64,000 nt of DNA from Polyangiaceae bacterium (GCA_041389725.1 JAWKRG010000005.1:496001-560000), one strand, 5' to 3'. Shown: positions 16,753-25,595, numbered from the stretch's first letter. A program made the numbers and translations. Notes: a model not told the origin generated them from the letters alone.

Positions 16753-17502
16753 CTAGCGCAGCGACTCCAGCAACGTTGCGGCCTCTCCATCTCGAGCGGT
16801 GAGCGTGAGTTTCGGACCCGCTATCACAGTCACGATGACGGGCGCGCTCTGGACCTGACCGCGAATCATGAGGGCAGCACGTCGTCCGAGATGTCGCCGC
16901 GTAAAGTCCTCGAAGCTGCGCGCGCCGCTAGCTGTGAGTTCTAGCGCCAAGTGTGGGAACTCTTCCGACGGCGCGGATGCCGTGACCCGTTCGACTGCCG
17001 TGCCATCGATCACCGTGGCGATCTCCACGATGTAGCTGCGCCATCCGGAATCCGCTGGTGTGCCCGGCTGGGTCTTGCCCCAGGCGAAGCGTCGCCCTTC
17101 CGGAAGCACGATGCCAGCGAGCCAGTCGCGAAACGGGGTCATTGCGCTCTGGAAAGGCGCGTCCGGTTTCGCAGCGAGAAACAAGTACTGGCGCGTCGCC
17201 TCCACTTGAAGCCCAAGCGAGACCTTCTCCGCACGGAGTCTCATCCCCACCGGGACCGTCGCGGTCCCGGCAAAGGGGTCGACAGAATCGTCCACCGCGG
17301 CGACCATGAAGGCGTCGCGCTCGAGGGGGCCGACCACGACAGAGCCCGTGCTCTTCGCCGGCTCGCTCGTCGTGGACGGTAGCGAGCTTTGCGCCTTCGG
17401 CGGCGCAGATACCGGAGCGCCTTCGGTGATCTTGCTTTGCCCGCGGCACGCGAGTCCGACTGCCACCGAGGCAATGAGCAACAGAGACTGTCCGGCTCTC
17501 AT
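16753..17502 (-). CDS. Lipoprotein with a SecD P1-like domain
   Basis: A 249-residue lipoprotein (lipobox VGLAC). After a Ser/Thr/Pro-rich linker lies a beta-rich middle region. The C-terminal 65 residues (LALELTASGARSFEDFTRRH, GRRAALMIRGQVQSAPVIVT) match the P1 head of SecD, the periplasmic part of the SecDF translocation motor. No transmembrane segments of SecD are present. It is the last gene of a five-gene operon, four bases after the kinase stop. It may be the envelope-side effector or sensor of that module; this is inference. Confidence 0.75.
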   Translation of the reverse strand: MRAGQSLLLIASVAVGLACRGQSKITEGAPVSAPPKAQSSLPSTTSEPAKSTGSVVVGPLERDAFMVAAVDDSVDPFAGTATVPVGMRLRAEKVSLGLQVEATRQYLFLAAKPDAPFQSAMTPFRDWLAGIVLPEGRRFAWGKTQPGTPADSGWRSYIVEIATVIDGTAVERVTASAPSEEFPHLALELTASGARSFEDFTRRHLGRRAALMIRGQVQSAPVIVTVIAGPKLTLTARDGEAATLLESLR

Positions 17503-17506
17503 CGGC

Positions 17507-19015
17507 TCACAGTCGCCCGCCGAGGCTGGAACCGCCGCTGCCCGTCGATGTCACGACCGGCGCGGGAGCGGGAGTCGGCTTTGGCTCAGGCTTGGGCGCG
17601 GGCGCGGGCTTGGGCGCTTCGGCGACTGGCGCGGGCTTGGGCGCGGGCTTGCCGACGGGTGACGCCTTCTTCGCGGCGGCGCGAGGCGTCTCGGCTGGAG
17701 TCGCGGACGCGCTCGGCGGCGGCTGCGGTGGCTCGGGCGCGATCGCCGGTGCTTCGGTGGGCGCAGGGGGCGGCGCCACGGCGGCGGGACGCTCATCGCC
17801 AACGCTGGACGCCGTGGGCGCAGCCGTCGGCGTGTCTGAGGTCGACATCGCTCGGATGATCACGACCAGGCCGCCGATGCCGAGCAGGCCCAGGATTCCC
17901 AGCAGCGCCAAGAGCGGCGCCAATCGCTTCACTGGGCCGCCGCTCGTCCTTCCCAAGCCGCCGGTCTCGCCCAAGGAAAGCGTCGTGGGATCTGCGGTGC
18001 TCGCGCCGGCCGATGCCGGGGAGTTCTCGGTGGAAGGAGGCAGCGCTAGGACGCTCGAGGAGAGCCCGGAAGCCTGGATCACCCGCGAGACGCGCTCCAC
18101 GGACGAGCGTGCGCGCTTCGGTGCGAAGGGCGCCAGCGCATGCGCGAGTTCCGCCACGTTCGGAAAGCGACGCGCGCGGTCCTTCTCGAGGCAGCGTCGA
18201 ACCGCAGCTTCGAGTCCCTCGGGAATGTCCGGACGCAGTGCGCGCAACCAGGGTGTTTCGTGTTGAACGATCTTCAACACCAACTCCGGCAACGCCTCCG
18301 CTTCGAAGGGCGGTCGCTTGGTGAGAAGCTCGAACAGAATCGCGCCCAGTGCCCAGATATCCGTGCGCGCGTCGACGTCCTTCGCTGACGCCATCTGCTC
18401 AGGGGACATGTAGAAAGGGGAGCCCATCACGGCTTGGGAGGTCGTGAGTCCCATCTCGGGCCCGGATCCACCCAGGGACGTGAGCTTGGAGATCCCGAAG
18501 TCCAGCACCTTTACCGACAAGAGCCCGTCCGGTCGCCGAATGCAGAACAGATTTGCCGGCTTGAGATCGCGGTGCACGATACCGAGCCCGTGCGCCTCGG
18601 CGATGGCCTCGCACGCCTGCAACACGAACTCTACCGCCTGCTCGATGGGAAGTGCCCCACGCTGCTCGAGCCAGTCGGAAAGATCGCCCCCTTCCAGAAA
18701 CTCCATCACCATGTAGGGCGCGCCGCTGTCGAGCTTGCCCACGTCGATGACACGCGCGACGTGCTCGCTCTTGATCTTGACTGCCGCCCGCGCTTCGCGC
18801 TCGAAGCGTGCCACCGCCTGCGGATTGGAGAGCGCGGCGGGGACCAAGAACTTGAGGGCGACTTTCTCGTCGAGCTGCAGGTGATGAGCCGCGACCACGA
18901 CGCCCATGCCGCCCACCCCGAGCACGCGCTCGACGCGGAACTTCCCCGCGAGCACGTCGCCTTCGCGAACCCCCGCGCCGGAGGCTTCGAGGCTGTCCTT
19001 CGCGTTCGTGCTCAT
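17507..19015 (-). CDS. Membrane-anchored Ser/Thr protein kinase
   Basis: A 502-residue Hanks-type kinase. Catalytic landmarks are GVGGMG (33-38), the ATP-binding Lys55 in VALKFL, HRDLKPAN with catalytic Asp150, DFG at 172-174, and GSPFYMSPEQ in the activation segment. After the kinase domain (about 25-295) there is a linker, one transmembrane helix (about 365-388), and a Pro/Ala/Lys-rich extracytoplasmic tail of about 110 residues with no folded sensor domain. Such tails often bind the cell wall. It lies 15 bases after a SUMF1-like gene and 4 before the SecD-like lipoprotein, so a shared signalling role is likely. Confidence 0.95.
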   Translation of the reverse strand: MSTNAKDSLEASGAGVREGDVLAGKFRVERVLGVGGMGVVVAAHHLQLDEKVALKFLVPAALSNPQAVARFEREARAAVKIKSEHVARVIDVGKLDSGAPYMVMEFLEGGDLSDWLEQRGALPIEQAVEFVLQACEAIAEAHGLGIVHRDLKPANLFCIRRPDGLLSVKVLDFGISKLTSLGGSGPEMGLTTSQAVMGSPFYMSPEQMASAKDVDARTDIWALGAILFELLTKRPPFEAEALPELVLKIVQHETPWLRALRPDIPEGLEAAVRRCLEKDRARRFPNVAELAHALAPFAPKRARSSVERVSRVIQASGLSSSVLALPPSTENSPASAGASTADPTTLSLGETGGLGRTSGGPVKRLAPLLALLGILGLLGIGGLVVIIRAMSTSDTPTAAPTASSVGDERPAAVAPPPAPTEAPAIAPEPPQPPPSASATPAETPRAAAKKASPVGKPAPKPAPVAEAPKPAPAPKPEPKPTPAPAPVVTSTGSGGSSLGGRL

Positions 19016-19030
19016 CCTCGGGTCACTTCC

Positions 19031-20326
19031 TCACGGCACGCGGGCGCAGCGGATGCCAAAGGCCCCCTCGCGCACGCCGGGTGCTCCCGCAGTAAGACGA
19101 ACCGAAGTGCGCGCTGCGATGTCCTTGTTGAGGTAGTCACCGCCGCGCGCCGCTCTCTGAGACTTGGAGTCGAGGTACGCACAATCGCTGCAGGGCTTTG
19201 CATACGGCTCAGCGAACCAATCGAGGTTCCACTCCCGCACGTTACCGGCCAGCTGTACATGGGACCACCTGCCATCGCCTTGAGGCGACTTGGCGTCCAC
19301 AGGCACGGTTCCGGTGCCGACCTGGCACACGTCATGCTGTACCTGCGCGCAGCCTACGGCCGTGGAATTCGCGGGGTTCGAGAAGGGATAGACTCGCTGC
19401 TCGTTGCCCCCTGCCGCGGCGTAGTTCCACTCGGCTTCACTGGGCAGGAAGCCGCCATCCCAAATGCAGAAGGCGTAGGCCTCGTACCAGGTCACGTGAT
19501 TGATCGGGAGCTTGTCCGTCGCGACCGGCATCGGCGACCAGCTCGCTTTGTTGCCGGCCAACGCTGTGTCCCAATCCGACAAGGTCTTGGGCAAAGCGTC
19601 GTCCCAGCTCGCCTTGTCCCAGCCGATCTCGTAGTTGCCGGTCGGGCCGCTGTTGCTTAGGCCGCTACCGCCGCTGAGGTGGGCATGCCTGCCGGCGCCG
19701 TCCGCAGGTCGCCAGCCATCGAGCCACGCCATCACGAAGCTTCGAAAGCGAGCGACGGTCACCTCGTACTTGTCCAACTTGAAGCCGGCGACAGAAGCGG
19801 TGTTCGTGCCGTCGGTGAAGGACACGCCATCGTAGCTGCGCTTGAAGGTCCCGCCGGGCACGGAGAGGCTCGTGCAGCAACTCTCCTTGGGCGTTCCACA
19901 ATCGTCCAAACCCAAGCCCTTCGCTTGACAGCTCGCCATCGTAACGCAGGTGCCCGCAACGCAGGTGGGGGTGGGCGCCTTGCATGGAGAACCCGTGTCC
20001 GTCCAGCTACCGCCGCTGCAAGTCTGCGGCTGGTTGCCGCTGCACCGCGTCGTGCTCTCGGAGCAGGTGCCGCCACTGCCGGCCACTCCACCGCTGCCCG
20101 CACTGCCGCCGCTATTCGTTGCGCCGCTGCCGCCCGTCGCGCCGCCTGCGGTGCCGCCGCTCGCGCCGATTCCGCCGCTGGCGCTGCCGCCACTCGCGCC
20201 TTGTCCTCCGCTACTGCCCGCGTCCTCGCGCTCATGCAAACCATCCAAGTCGAGCCCGGCGATCGACGCGCAGCCTGCGCTCGCCGCTGCGAGTGCGAAG
20301 AGCGAGAAGCCACGGCGACGATTCAC
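19031..20326 (-). CDS. SUMF1/FGE-like lipoprotein without catalytic cysteines (copy 2)
   Basis: A 431-residue lipoprotein starting GTG 20326, overlapping the stop of its paralogue by four bases. Lipobox ASAGC is followed by SIAGLDLDGLHE, a Gly/Ser/Ala linker, a Cys-rich segment (about 14 cysteines) and a formylglycine-generating-enzyme-type domain. That domain shows KLDKYEVTVARFRSFV, NHVTWYEAYAFCIWDGGFLP, AEWNYAAAGG and GIRCARVP. In true FGE the block after RGG carries two active-site cysteines; here it reads RGGDYLNKDIAARTS, with none. A binding or structural role is therefore more likely than sulfatase activation. Confidence 0.88.
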   Translation of the reverse strand: MNRRRGFSLFALAAASAGCASIAGLDLDGLHEREDAGSSGGQGASGGSASGGIGASGGTAGGATGGSGATNSGGSAGSGGVAGSGGTCSESTTRCSGNQPQTCSGGSWTDTGSPCKAPTPTCVAGTCVTMASCQAKGLGLDDCGTPKESCCTSLSVPGGTFKRSYDGVSFTDGTNTASVAGFKLDKYEVTVARFRSFVMAWLDGWRPADGAGRHAHLSGGSGLSNSGPTGNYEIGWDKASWDDALPKTLSDWDTALAGNKASWSPMPVATDKLPINHVTWYEAYAFCIWDGGFLPSEAEWNYAAAGGNEQRVYPFSNPANSTAVGCAQVQHDVCQVGTGTVPVDAKSPQGDGRWSHVQLAGNVREWNLDWFAEPYAKPCSDCAYLDSKSQRAARGGDYLNKDIAARTSVRLTAGAPGVREGAFGIRCARVP

Positions 20327-21654
20327 GGCACCCTCGCGCAACGCATTCCGCCCTCCCACGGACGATCGGTGGGCAAATGCCCGAAGCGGGCCGATGACTT
20401 CACGTGGTTGGAGAACTTGCTTCTGTAATGTCCCCCACGGGTCACGCGGCGCGGCGTGGCATTGAGGTTGACACAGTCGTCACACGGCGTGCTGTAGCCC
20501 GTGACGGTCGTGATGGGGTCCGGGTGCCCATCCTGCGTCCATTCATTCGTGTTTCCCCCGAGGTCGAGCTGGGTGTACTTGCCCACTCCGGCGGCAATAC
20601 TTCCGACCGGAGCCAGGTTCGTGAGGTTGCACGCCCCCGCGTTCGAGTAGTAGCAATTGTAGGCGACGAGAGTCGCGTCCGCTGCGGGGTCCGTCACGCC
20701 CCAGGGGTACACGCGCTGTTCCTTGCCACCGGCTGCGGCGTAGTTCCACTCCGCTTCGCTCGGTAGGAAGCCGCCGTCCCACACGCAGAATGCGTAGGCT
20801 TCGTACCAGGTCACCTGCGTGATCGGCTTGTGCTCGTCTCCGCCCTTCCAGCTGGCCAAGCTCGGCAGGGCAATCAGGTTCTTGTCCCAGTCGGGGGCGG
20901 AAACCGCCAGCTGAATGGCCCAGGTGCTGTCCCACCCGGTCTCCCACTGGTTGGTGGTGGGCGCCACCAGCAGCCCTTTGCCGTCATTGACGTGAACGTG
21001 TTTCCCGGCGCCGGGTTGAGGGCGCCAGCCGCTGACCCAGGCCTCAACGAACTTCCTGAAGCGACCGACGGTGACTTCGTACCTGTCGAGCCGAAAGTCA
21101 CTCACGGTCGCAGGGAAGGAGCCGTTCGTGAACTCACCGCCATCGTAGCTGCGCTTGAACTCGCCGCCTTGGACCAACGGGCTCGTGCAACAATCCTCGT
21201 TCGCCGTGCCGCAGTCAGTGAGGCCGGGTCCAGCCGTCTGACAGCTGGTCGCGACGCACTTGCTGCCCACGCAGTTGTTGCCCCCGCCGGTGCACACGAG
21301 CCCGTCGTTTTGCCACACTCCCTGCGCGTCACACTTCTGCGGCTGCTGGCCGTTGCACTGAACGGCATCCGGTGTACACGGCCCACCTCCGCCAGTTCCG
21401 CCAGTCGCTCCGCCCGCAGCTCCGCTGCCGCTCGCGCCGCCGCTTGCACCGCCGAAGCCTGCGATGCCGCCGCTTCCGCCGCCAACGCCTCCACTTGCGC
21501 CCCCGCCGCCAGTGGCGCCCGCGCCTCCGCTACCGCCTGAGGATCCGGCGTCAGCTTCACGTTCGTGCAATCCGTCCAGATCGAGCCCTGCAATCGAGGC
21601 ACAGCCCGTTGCACCTGCGAGCGCGATCACCGCGTGGAGCGTGGCGCGTCTCAC
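20323..21654 (-). CDS. SUMF1/FGE-like lipoprotein without catalytic cysteines (copy 1)
   Basis: A 443-residue paralogue of the following gene with the same architecture: lipobox GATGC, SIAGLDLDGLHERE, low-complexity linker, Cys-rich region and FGE-type domain (RLDRYEVTVGRFRKFV, ITQVTWYEAYAFCVWDGGFL, GGMRCARVP). The catalytic block is RGGHYRSKFSNHVKSSARFG, again without cysteine. GTG 21654 follows the preceding stop by one base. An open frame extends much further upstream but lies over the previous gene and was rejected. The tandem pair arose by duplication. Confidence 0.88.
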   Translation of the reverse strand: MRRATLHAVIALAGATGCASIAGLDLDGLHEREADAGSSGGSGGAGATGGGGASGGVGGGSGGIAGFGGASGGASGSGAAGGATGGTGGGGPCTPDAVQCNGQQPQKCDAQGVWQNDGLVCTGGGNNCVGSKCVATSCQTAGPGLTDCGTANEDCCTSPLVQGGEFKRSYDGGEFTNGSFPATVSDFRLDRYEVTVGRFRKFVEAWVSGWRPQPGAGKHVHVNDGKGLLVAPTTNQWETGWDSTWAIQLAVSAPDWDKNLIALPSLASWKGGDEHKPITQVTWYEAYAFCVWDGGFLPSEAEWNYAAAGGKEQRVYPWGVTDPAADATLVAYNCYYSNAGACNLTNLAPVGSIAAGVGKYTQLDLGGNTNEWTQDGHPDPITTVTGYSTPCDDCVNLNATPRRVTRGGHYRSKFSNHVKSSARFGHLPTDRPWEGGMRCARVP

Positions 21655-21655
21655 C

Positions 21656-22699
21656 TCAGAACTCCCGCACCAGCGCAAAGCCGCCGCCGCCTGGTCGGAA
21701 CTGTGTTGAAACAGCAGTTCGCGGTTCGCTTCCGCCGCCAGACAGCAGGAAGTACATGCCGGCTCCGACGCCCACCGCGCCCACCACGAAGCTGACGGTA
21801 CTGACCGTCGACAGCGTGCGTGCGCTGTCCGCAGCATCGAGTCCTTCGGCGTCGCAGGTTTTGTTCGCGTCGCAGTGGGACTCGATGGTGTCCTTCTTGC
21901 CGAACACCGTGGCGCCCGTGACACCGCCGACGACCACACCCGCGATGCCAACGCCAAGTGCGACATAACCCAAGGTCGGGCTGCCCGTTCCGGAGTCGCG
22001 CTGCGGCGGCGCAGCCAGCGGCGCCGATTGCGAGGGCACGGCAGGAGCCGGTTGCGGCGAAGCGTCCGGGGGCGGCGCGACTTCAGGCGTTTCGATTGCG
22101 GCGCCCGCCTCGACCGAAAGCGTTTGCTGCGCACCGGCCGCAATCGCGACGTCGTAGCGGCGATCCTCACGCCCTTGTGCGCTCACGACGACCACGTGGC
22201 TTCCGGGGTCGATGGGGGTTGCCGAGCCCCACAAGGGCTGGCCGATGACTTGATCATCGAGCTTCACTTCCAGGCCCGCTACTTCCCCCGCCACTGAGAT
22301 AGTCAGTCGCGACAGCACCTTCTCCAGCGCTGCCGTTCGCTCCTGAGCGACGCGTTCCCGTGCATCTTTGCGGGCGGAAGCGATCTCGATGCTGGCCTTG
22401 AAGGCAGCCCAAGCGCTCGCCGTCTTGCCGGCCTGCTCGTAGCAGTCGCCCAGATGTAGCAGCGTGCCGAGCTGCGGATCGAGACGGTTGCTCTCATGGT
22501 ACTTGGGACAAGCCGTGGCGTAGTCCTTTCGAGCCATGGCCTTCTCCGCGTCGTCGAAGAGTTGCGTTGCCATCGCGCGTTCGCTCGCCGTCGGTTCCGC
22601 TCGGGCGATGGTAGGCCCAAGGGTCGCGAGTGCAAGCACGGCAGCACACAAAAAGGTTCGCTTTTGGAACGAGTCGGTCATCGTCGTCGTGTGAGGCAC
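21656..22699 (-). CDS. TPR/PEGA-like exported protein with C-terminal membrane hairpin
   Basis: A 347-residue protein. In order: a signal peptide ending ARAEP, two TPR-like helical repeats (AMATQLFDDAEKAMARKDYA ... GTLLHLGDCYEQAGKTASAW), a PEGA-like beta domain (about 130-195, SRLTISVAGEVAGLEVKLDD), and a Pro/Ala linker. Two hydrophobic segments close the protein (TLGYVALGVGIAGVVVGGVT and VSFVVGAVGVGAGMYFLL). It is the first gene of the five-gene operon. Such proteins are frequent beside Ser/Thr kinases in myxobacteria. Start may be 22699 or the ATG at 22681. Confidence 0.82.
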   Translation of the reverse strand: MPHTTTMTDSFQKRTFLCAAVLALATLGPTIARAEPTASERAMATQLFDDAEKAMARKDYATACPKYHESNRLDPQLGTLLHLGDCYEQAGKTASAWAAFKASIEIASARKDARERVAQERTAALEKVLSRLTISVAGEVAGLEVKLDDQVIGQPLWGSATPIDPGSHVVVVSAQGREDRRYDVAIAAGAQQTLSVEAGAAIETPEVAPPPDASPQPAPAVPSQSAPLAAPPQRDSGTGSPTLGYVALGVGIAGVVVGGVTGATVFGKKDTIESHCDANKTCDAEGLDAADSARTLSTVSTVSFVVGAVGVGAGMYFLLSGGGSEPRTAVSTQFRPGGGGFALVREF

Positions 22700-22880
22700 G
22701 GAGCCAGACAGCCCCGCTCCCTGCTGGGGCAGGTCCCGCTCCTCCTGACTTCATAGATTACGGTGGCTCGGCACTACAGGTCCAGCGCGACGTCCCACGC
22801 GCCGGATCTCCAAGGGGAACGTGCCCGATGCCATGTGTTTCGGGTCCGCGGAACGCGCACACCATGCTAGTCGTAGTTGG

Positions 22881-23771
22881 ATGAAGCGTTCGGCTTGGGC
22901 TTGGTTCACTGTGGTCTTCGGCGCCGCCACGTGCCTGCACTGCGGCGGTGGAGACGAAAGTTCGGGCGGTGGCTCGAGTGGTAGCGGGGGCGCAACCGGG
23001 GGCAGCGCAGGAACGGGCGGCGCGAGTGGCTCTGCGGGACAGGCGGCAAGTGGAGGCAGTGGAGGCGCGCCGGACGCCAGCACCGGAGGGAGCGCAGGTT
23101 CGGACGCCGGGGATGCTGGGCCGGATGCCAGCTTGATATGTGATCCAGCAAGTCCTGGAGGCACCCAGTTGACGCTGCAAAATGCCACGGCGACGTTCTC
23201 ACAAACCCACTTGGTCAACGCGAGCGTGAACCTCGCCATCGATCAAGATCTCGACACTGGGTGGGCCATTGCGCGGGACGCTTCGACCAACATTGGGCCC
23301 GAGACCGCCGTGTTCGAAACCGTCAGCGATACTCCACAATCAGCAAAGGGTACTCGCCTGGTGTTCGTGCTTCGTCACACCTTCAGCAGTCCCGGGGATC
23401 ATGCGCTCGGCCGCTTCCGCCTGCTCGTGACCACCGCAGCACGTAGTCAATTCGCGGATGGCGTAGATGGCACGACCACACCCGGTGACGTGGGAGCGCC
23501 TGGCATCTGGAACGTGGCCAAGCCCGTTGCGACCTGCTCCTCCGCTTCTGCCAACTTCACGGTGCTCGGAGACGATTCGGTATTGGTTGCCGATCACAAT
23601 CTCTCCACCATCTCCTACGCCGTCCTCACCGAAACGCCGCTCAGCCAGATCACCGGTGTTCGGATCGAGGCGCTGGAGGACCCGTCGTTGCCCCACAGTG
23701 GGCCCGGCTTGCAGGACCAGAACGGCAACTTCGTGCTCAGCGAGCTAGAGGTGTACGCGCAACCGCTTTGA
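22881..23771 (+). CDS. Lipoprotein with a discoidin/F5-8-like domain
   Basis: A 296-residue secreted lipoprotein. The start at ATG 22881 gives a signal peptide ending near CLHCGGG. About 70 residues of Gly/Ser/Ala/Thr linker follow. The remaining domain (LQNATATFSQTHLVNASVNL, DLDTGWAI, TRLVFVLRHTF, LGRFRLLVTT, LSELEVYAQPL) resembles discoidin-type carbohydrate-binding folds found in surface proteins. It is probably displayed on the cell surface. It is divergent from the five-gene operon, so it may share control with it. Confidence 0.75.
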   Translation: MKRSAWAWFTVVFGAATCLHCGGGDESSGGGSSGSGGATGGSAGTGGASGSAGQAASGGSGGAPDASTGGSAGSDAGDAGPDASLICDPASPGGTQLTLQNATATFSQTHLVNASVNLAIDQDLDTGWAIARDASTNIGPETAVFETVSDTPQSAKGTRLVFVLRHTFSSPGDHALGRFRLLVTTAARSQFADGVDGTTTPGDVGAPGIWNVAKPVATCSSASANFTVLGDDSVLVADHNLSTISYAVLTETPLSQITGVRIEALEDPSLPHSGPGLQDQNGNFVLSELEVYAQPL

Positions 23772-23782
23772 CCGCACGGCGT

Positions 23783-23857
23783 CTAGGGCGAGCGGCGGAA
23801 GTGCGCTAGTACCGCCGTCGAGTGCGCGGACAGGCCCGTACTCGCTGGACCCACGAG
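23783..23857 (-). pseudogene. Detached 3' tail of a lipoprotein gene
   Basis: Read on the minus strand, this encodes a 24-residue stretch (LVGPASTGLSAHS ... VLAHFRRSP, stop) that matches the C terminus of the lipoprotein ending at 24498 (LPGPASVGLSTHS ... VLAHFRCSP, stop) at about 18 of 24 positions. No gene body is attached. Homology stops at the codon before the neighbouring gene and at the stop codon. Confidence 0.85.
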
Positions 23858-23871
23858 CCGCTGACTGTTCG

Positions 23872-24369
23872 CTAGAGGATGGCCAAGAGTGCGTCCAAGA
23901 CCTGAATTGGACTGGTGAAGGTCTGGACCGCATCACGGGTAACGAGCTTGACCTCGAGTTGCTCCCCTTCGCCCACCTCGAAGACGACGGACTGCAGCTC
24001 ACGGTCTGCATCGCCGTACTCGTCGTTGCACCCCTTCACGGTTCCCTGCTCCACGAGCTCTTGGACGTTGCCGAAGGCGAGGAGGTCGTGGTGCAGAAGC
24101 TCTGAATCCAGCGGCTCGTCGCGCGGGCGGGAACCGTAGGCGTCCAGCACGGCATCGAACGGCGGGGGGAAAAAGTCGGGTTCCAGCGCTCCAAGAACGA
24201 GTTCGAACGCCTGCCACTCGCGCAGACGTCCAGTCTCGACGTCGCCCGCCTCTGCGTCCACCTCGGCTAGGACGTCGAACGCTTCGTCAATGTCCCGTTC
24301 CTGCCCTAGGCACTCGAGCACCTGCTCGAGTCGATCCCTCAGCGCTTCTTCAAAGTCGTCTTGCGTCAC
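23872..24369 (-). CDS. Small acidic protein, unknown function
   Basis: A 165-residue cytoplasmic protein, strongly acidic (many Glu and Asp, few Lys), with no signal peptide or cysteine pair and only one cysteine in each half. Sequence character (LEQVLECLGQERDIDEAFDV ... EFELVLGALEPDFFPPPFDA-type helices) does not identify a family. It lies between an intact lipoprotein gene and the detached tail of that gene. Confidence 0.65.
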   Translation of the reverse strand: MTQDDFEEALRDRLEQVLECLGQERDIDEAFDVLAEVDAEAGDVETGRLREWQAFELVLGALEPDFFPPPFDAVLDAYGSRPRDEPLDSELLHHDLLAFGNVQELVEQGTVKGCNDEYGDADRELQSVVFEVGEGEQLEVKLVTRDAVQTFTSPIQVLDALLAIL

Positions 24370-24497
24370 GCTTCCCCTCTACCACGCCCGGCTCGAGCGG
24401 GGTCGATACTCCTGCGGTCTTCAGGTCGACCCGGAAAGCGGCGCTGTCTAACGTCCGCGCGCGATGATATGACCGACACGCCGCGAGGCGCAGGGAT

Positions 24498-25595
24498 TCA
24501 GGGCGAGCAACGGAAGTGCGCTAGTACCGTTGCCGAGTGCGTGGACAGGCCCACGCTGGCCGGACCCGGGAGGGTCGTGAACAAGCGCAACGAGCCGTGC
24601 GCGGCGAGTCGGCGCGACACACTGCGCCGGGCGTGTCCCCCGAGCGACCAGCGCAGCTCGTAGCCCGAAAGATCACACGCGGCGTCGCTCGTGTTCTCGA
24701 AGCGCAGTTCGACGCGCGTATCGGGCACGCTGTGGCGCCCGCCAGCGGTCGTCACTCCGACGACCGTCGCCGACACCTCAGGTTGGCTCGACCTCGGTGC
24801 GAGCGAGGACCTCGGCGCCCGGCCCTTGATGACCTTGCGGCCCCTCACCCTCAAGCTTGCCCGCCCTGTGCGCTCGAACTCGATTCGCTCACTCCATGCC
24901 CAGGTCTTGCCGTAGAGCCCGTCTGTCTTCGTCGCGTGGTACTCCAACGTCACCAACTCTCCCTGGGAGTCCACGGTCAGCGTTCTCAGAGTAGGTTCGA
25001 CGAAGGCTGAGTCCGCGACTCTGATGCAGTCAGGCGGTGCGTCCGTGCCCAGCCAACCTTCCACGAACTCGCGATGAGCATCGCCGCACTGGTATCCCAA
25101 GCCAAGCGCGCGTGTGAGAGCGCACTCGAGATCGCCTTCGCCGGCTCCACTGTCGTCGCTCGTGACGGGTCGACCTTCCCAGTAGCAATTGGCGTTGATC
25201 TGGGAAATCAGGTAGCCCGTGGCGGCGCGCTCTGCCTCGGTGAGGCGCGCGACCCCGTCGCGGACGACGACCGGGGGATAGTTGCCCTCGACTTTGGGCC
25301 AGAGCAGTCGCAAAGGTCCGCTTCCGCGGGCCAAGGGTGGGCTGGCGTCCGCGGGCGGCACGTTTGGTTGCGGACCCATGGCCGGGTGGCCGGGGCGGGC
25401 AGAAGCTGTGGGAGCCGCCATCGGGACCGCGCCGCCCTCGGTCACCACAGTGGAGTGCTTCGTCTGGCATCCGAGCGTGCCCAACAGCAGACCCGCCAGC
25501 AAGAAGGGTGTTGCGGCTCGCGGTCTGGCGCGCAGCGCGGCGAGGGCCCACGAGGCTCCAGGGAGAGCACCTGTTCCAAGCATCGGATGTCTCAT
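24498..25595 (-). CDS. Lipoprotein, tandem paralogue A, with extra C-terminal domain
   Basis: A 365-residue lipoprotein. ATG 25595 is preceded by GAGGA; an upstream GTG at 25649 abuts the previous stop. Lipobox is LGTLGC. A core of about 190 residues (GPLRLLWPKVEGNYPPVVV, TEAERAATGYLISQINANCY, EGDLECALTRALGLGYQCGD, TWAWSERIEFERTG) is shared with the next gene upstream. This copy adds a C-terminal beta domain (SATVVGVTTAGGRHSVPDTR ... VLAHFRCSP). Conserved cysteines suggest disulfides. The function is not recognised. Confidence 0.75.
   Translation of the reverse strand: MRHPMLGTGALPGASWALAALRARPRAATPFLLAGLLLGTLGCQTKHSTVVTEGGAVPMAAPTASARPGHPAMGPQPNVPPADASPPLARGSGPLRLLWPKVEGNYPPVVVRDGVARLTEAERAATGYLISQINANCYWEGRPVTSDDSGAGEGDLECALTRALGLGYQCGDAHREFVEGWLGTDAPPDCIRVADSAFVEPTLRTLTVDSQGELVTLEYHATKTDGLYGKTWAWSERIEFERTGRASLRVRGRKVIKGRAPRSSLAPRSSQPEVSATVVGVTTAGGRHSVPDTRVELRFENTSDAACDLSGYELRWSLGGHARRSVSRRLAAHGSLRLFTTLPGPASVGLSTHSATVLAHFRCSP

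Noticed and set aside
19031..21654. Functional sulfatase-activating (FGE) enzymes
   Set aside because: Both lack the two active-site cysteines and no sulfatase gene is nearby.
20323..22170. N-terminal extension of the first SUMF1-like gene to 22170
   Set aside because: The extra 170 residues are Arg-rich shadow sequence over the TPR/PEGA-like gene; the GTG at 21654 gives a proper lipoprotein signal.
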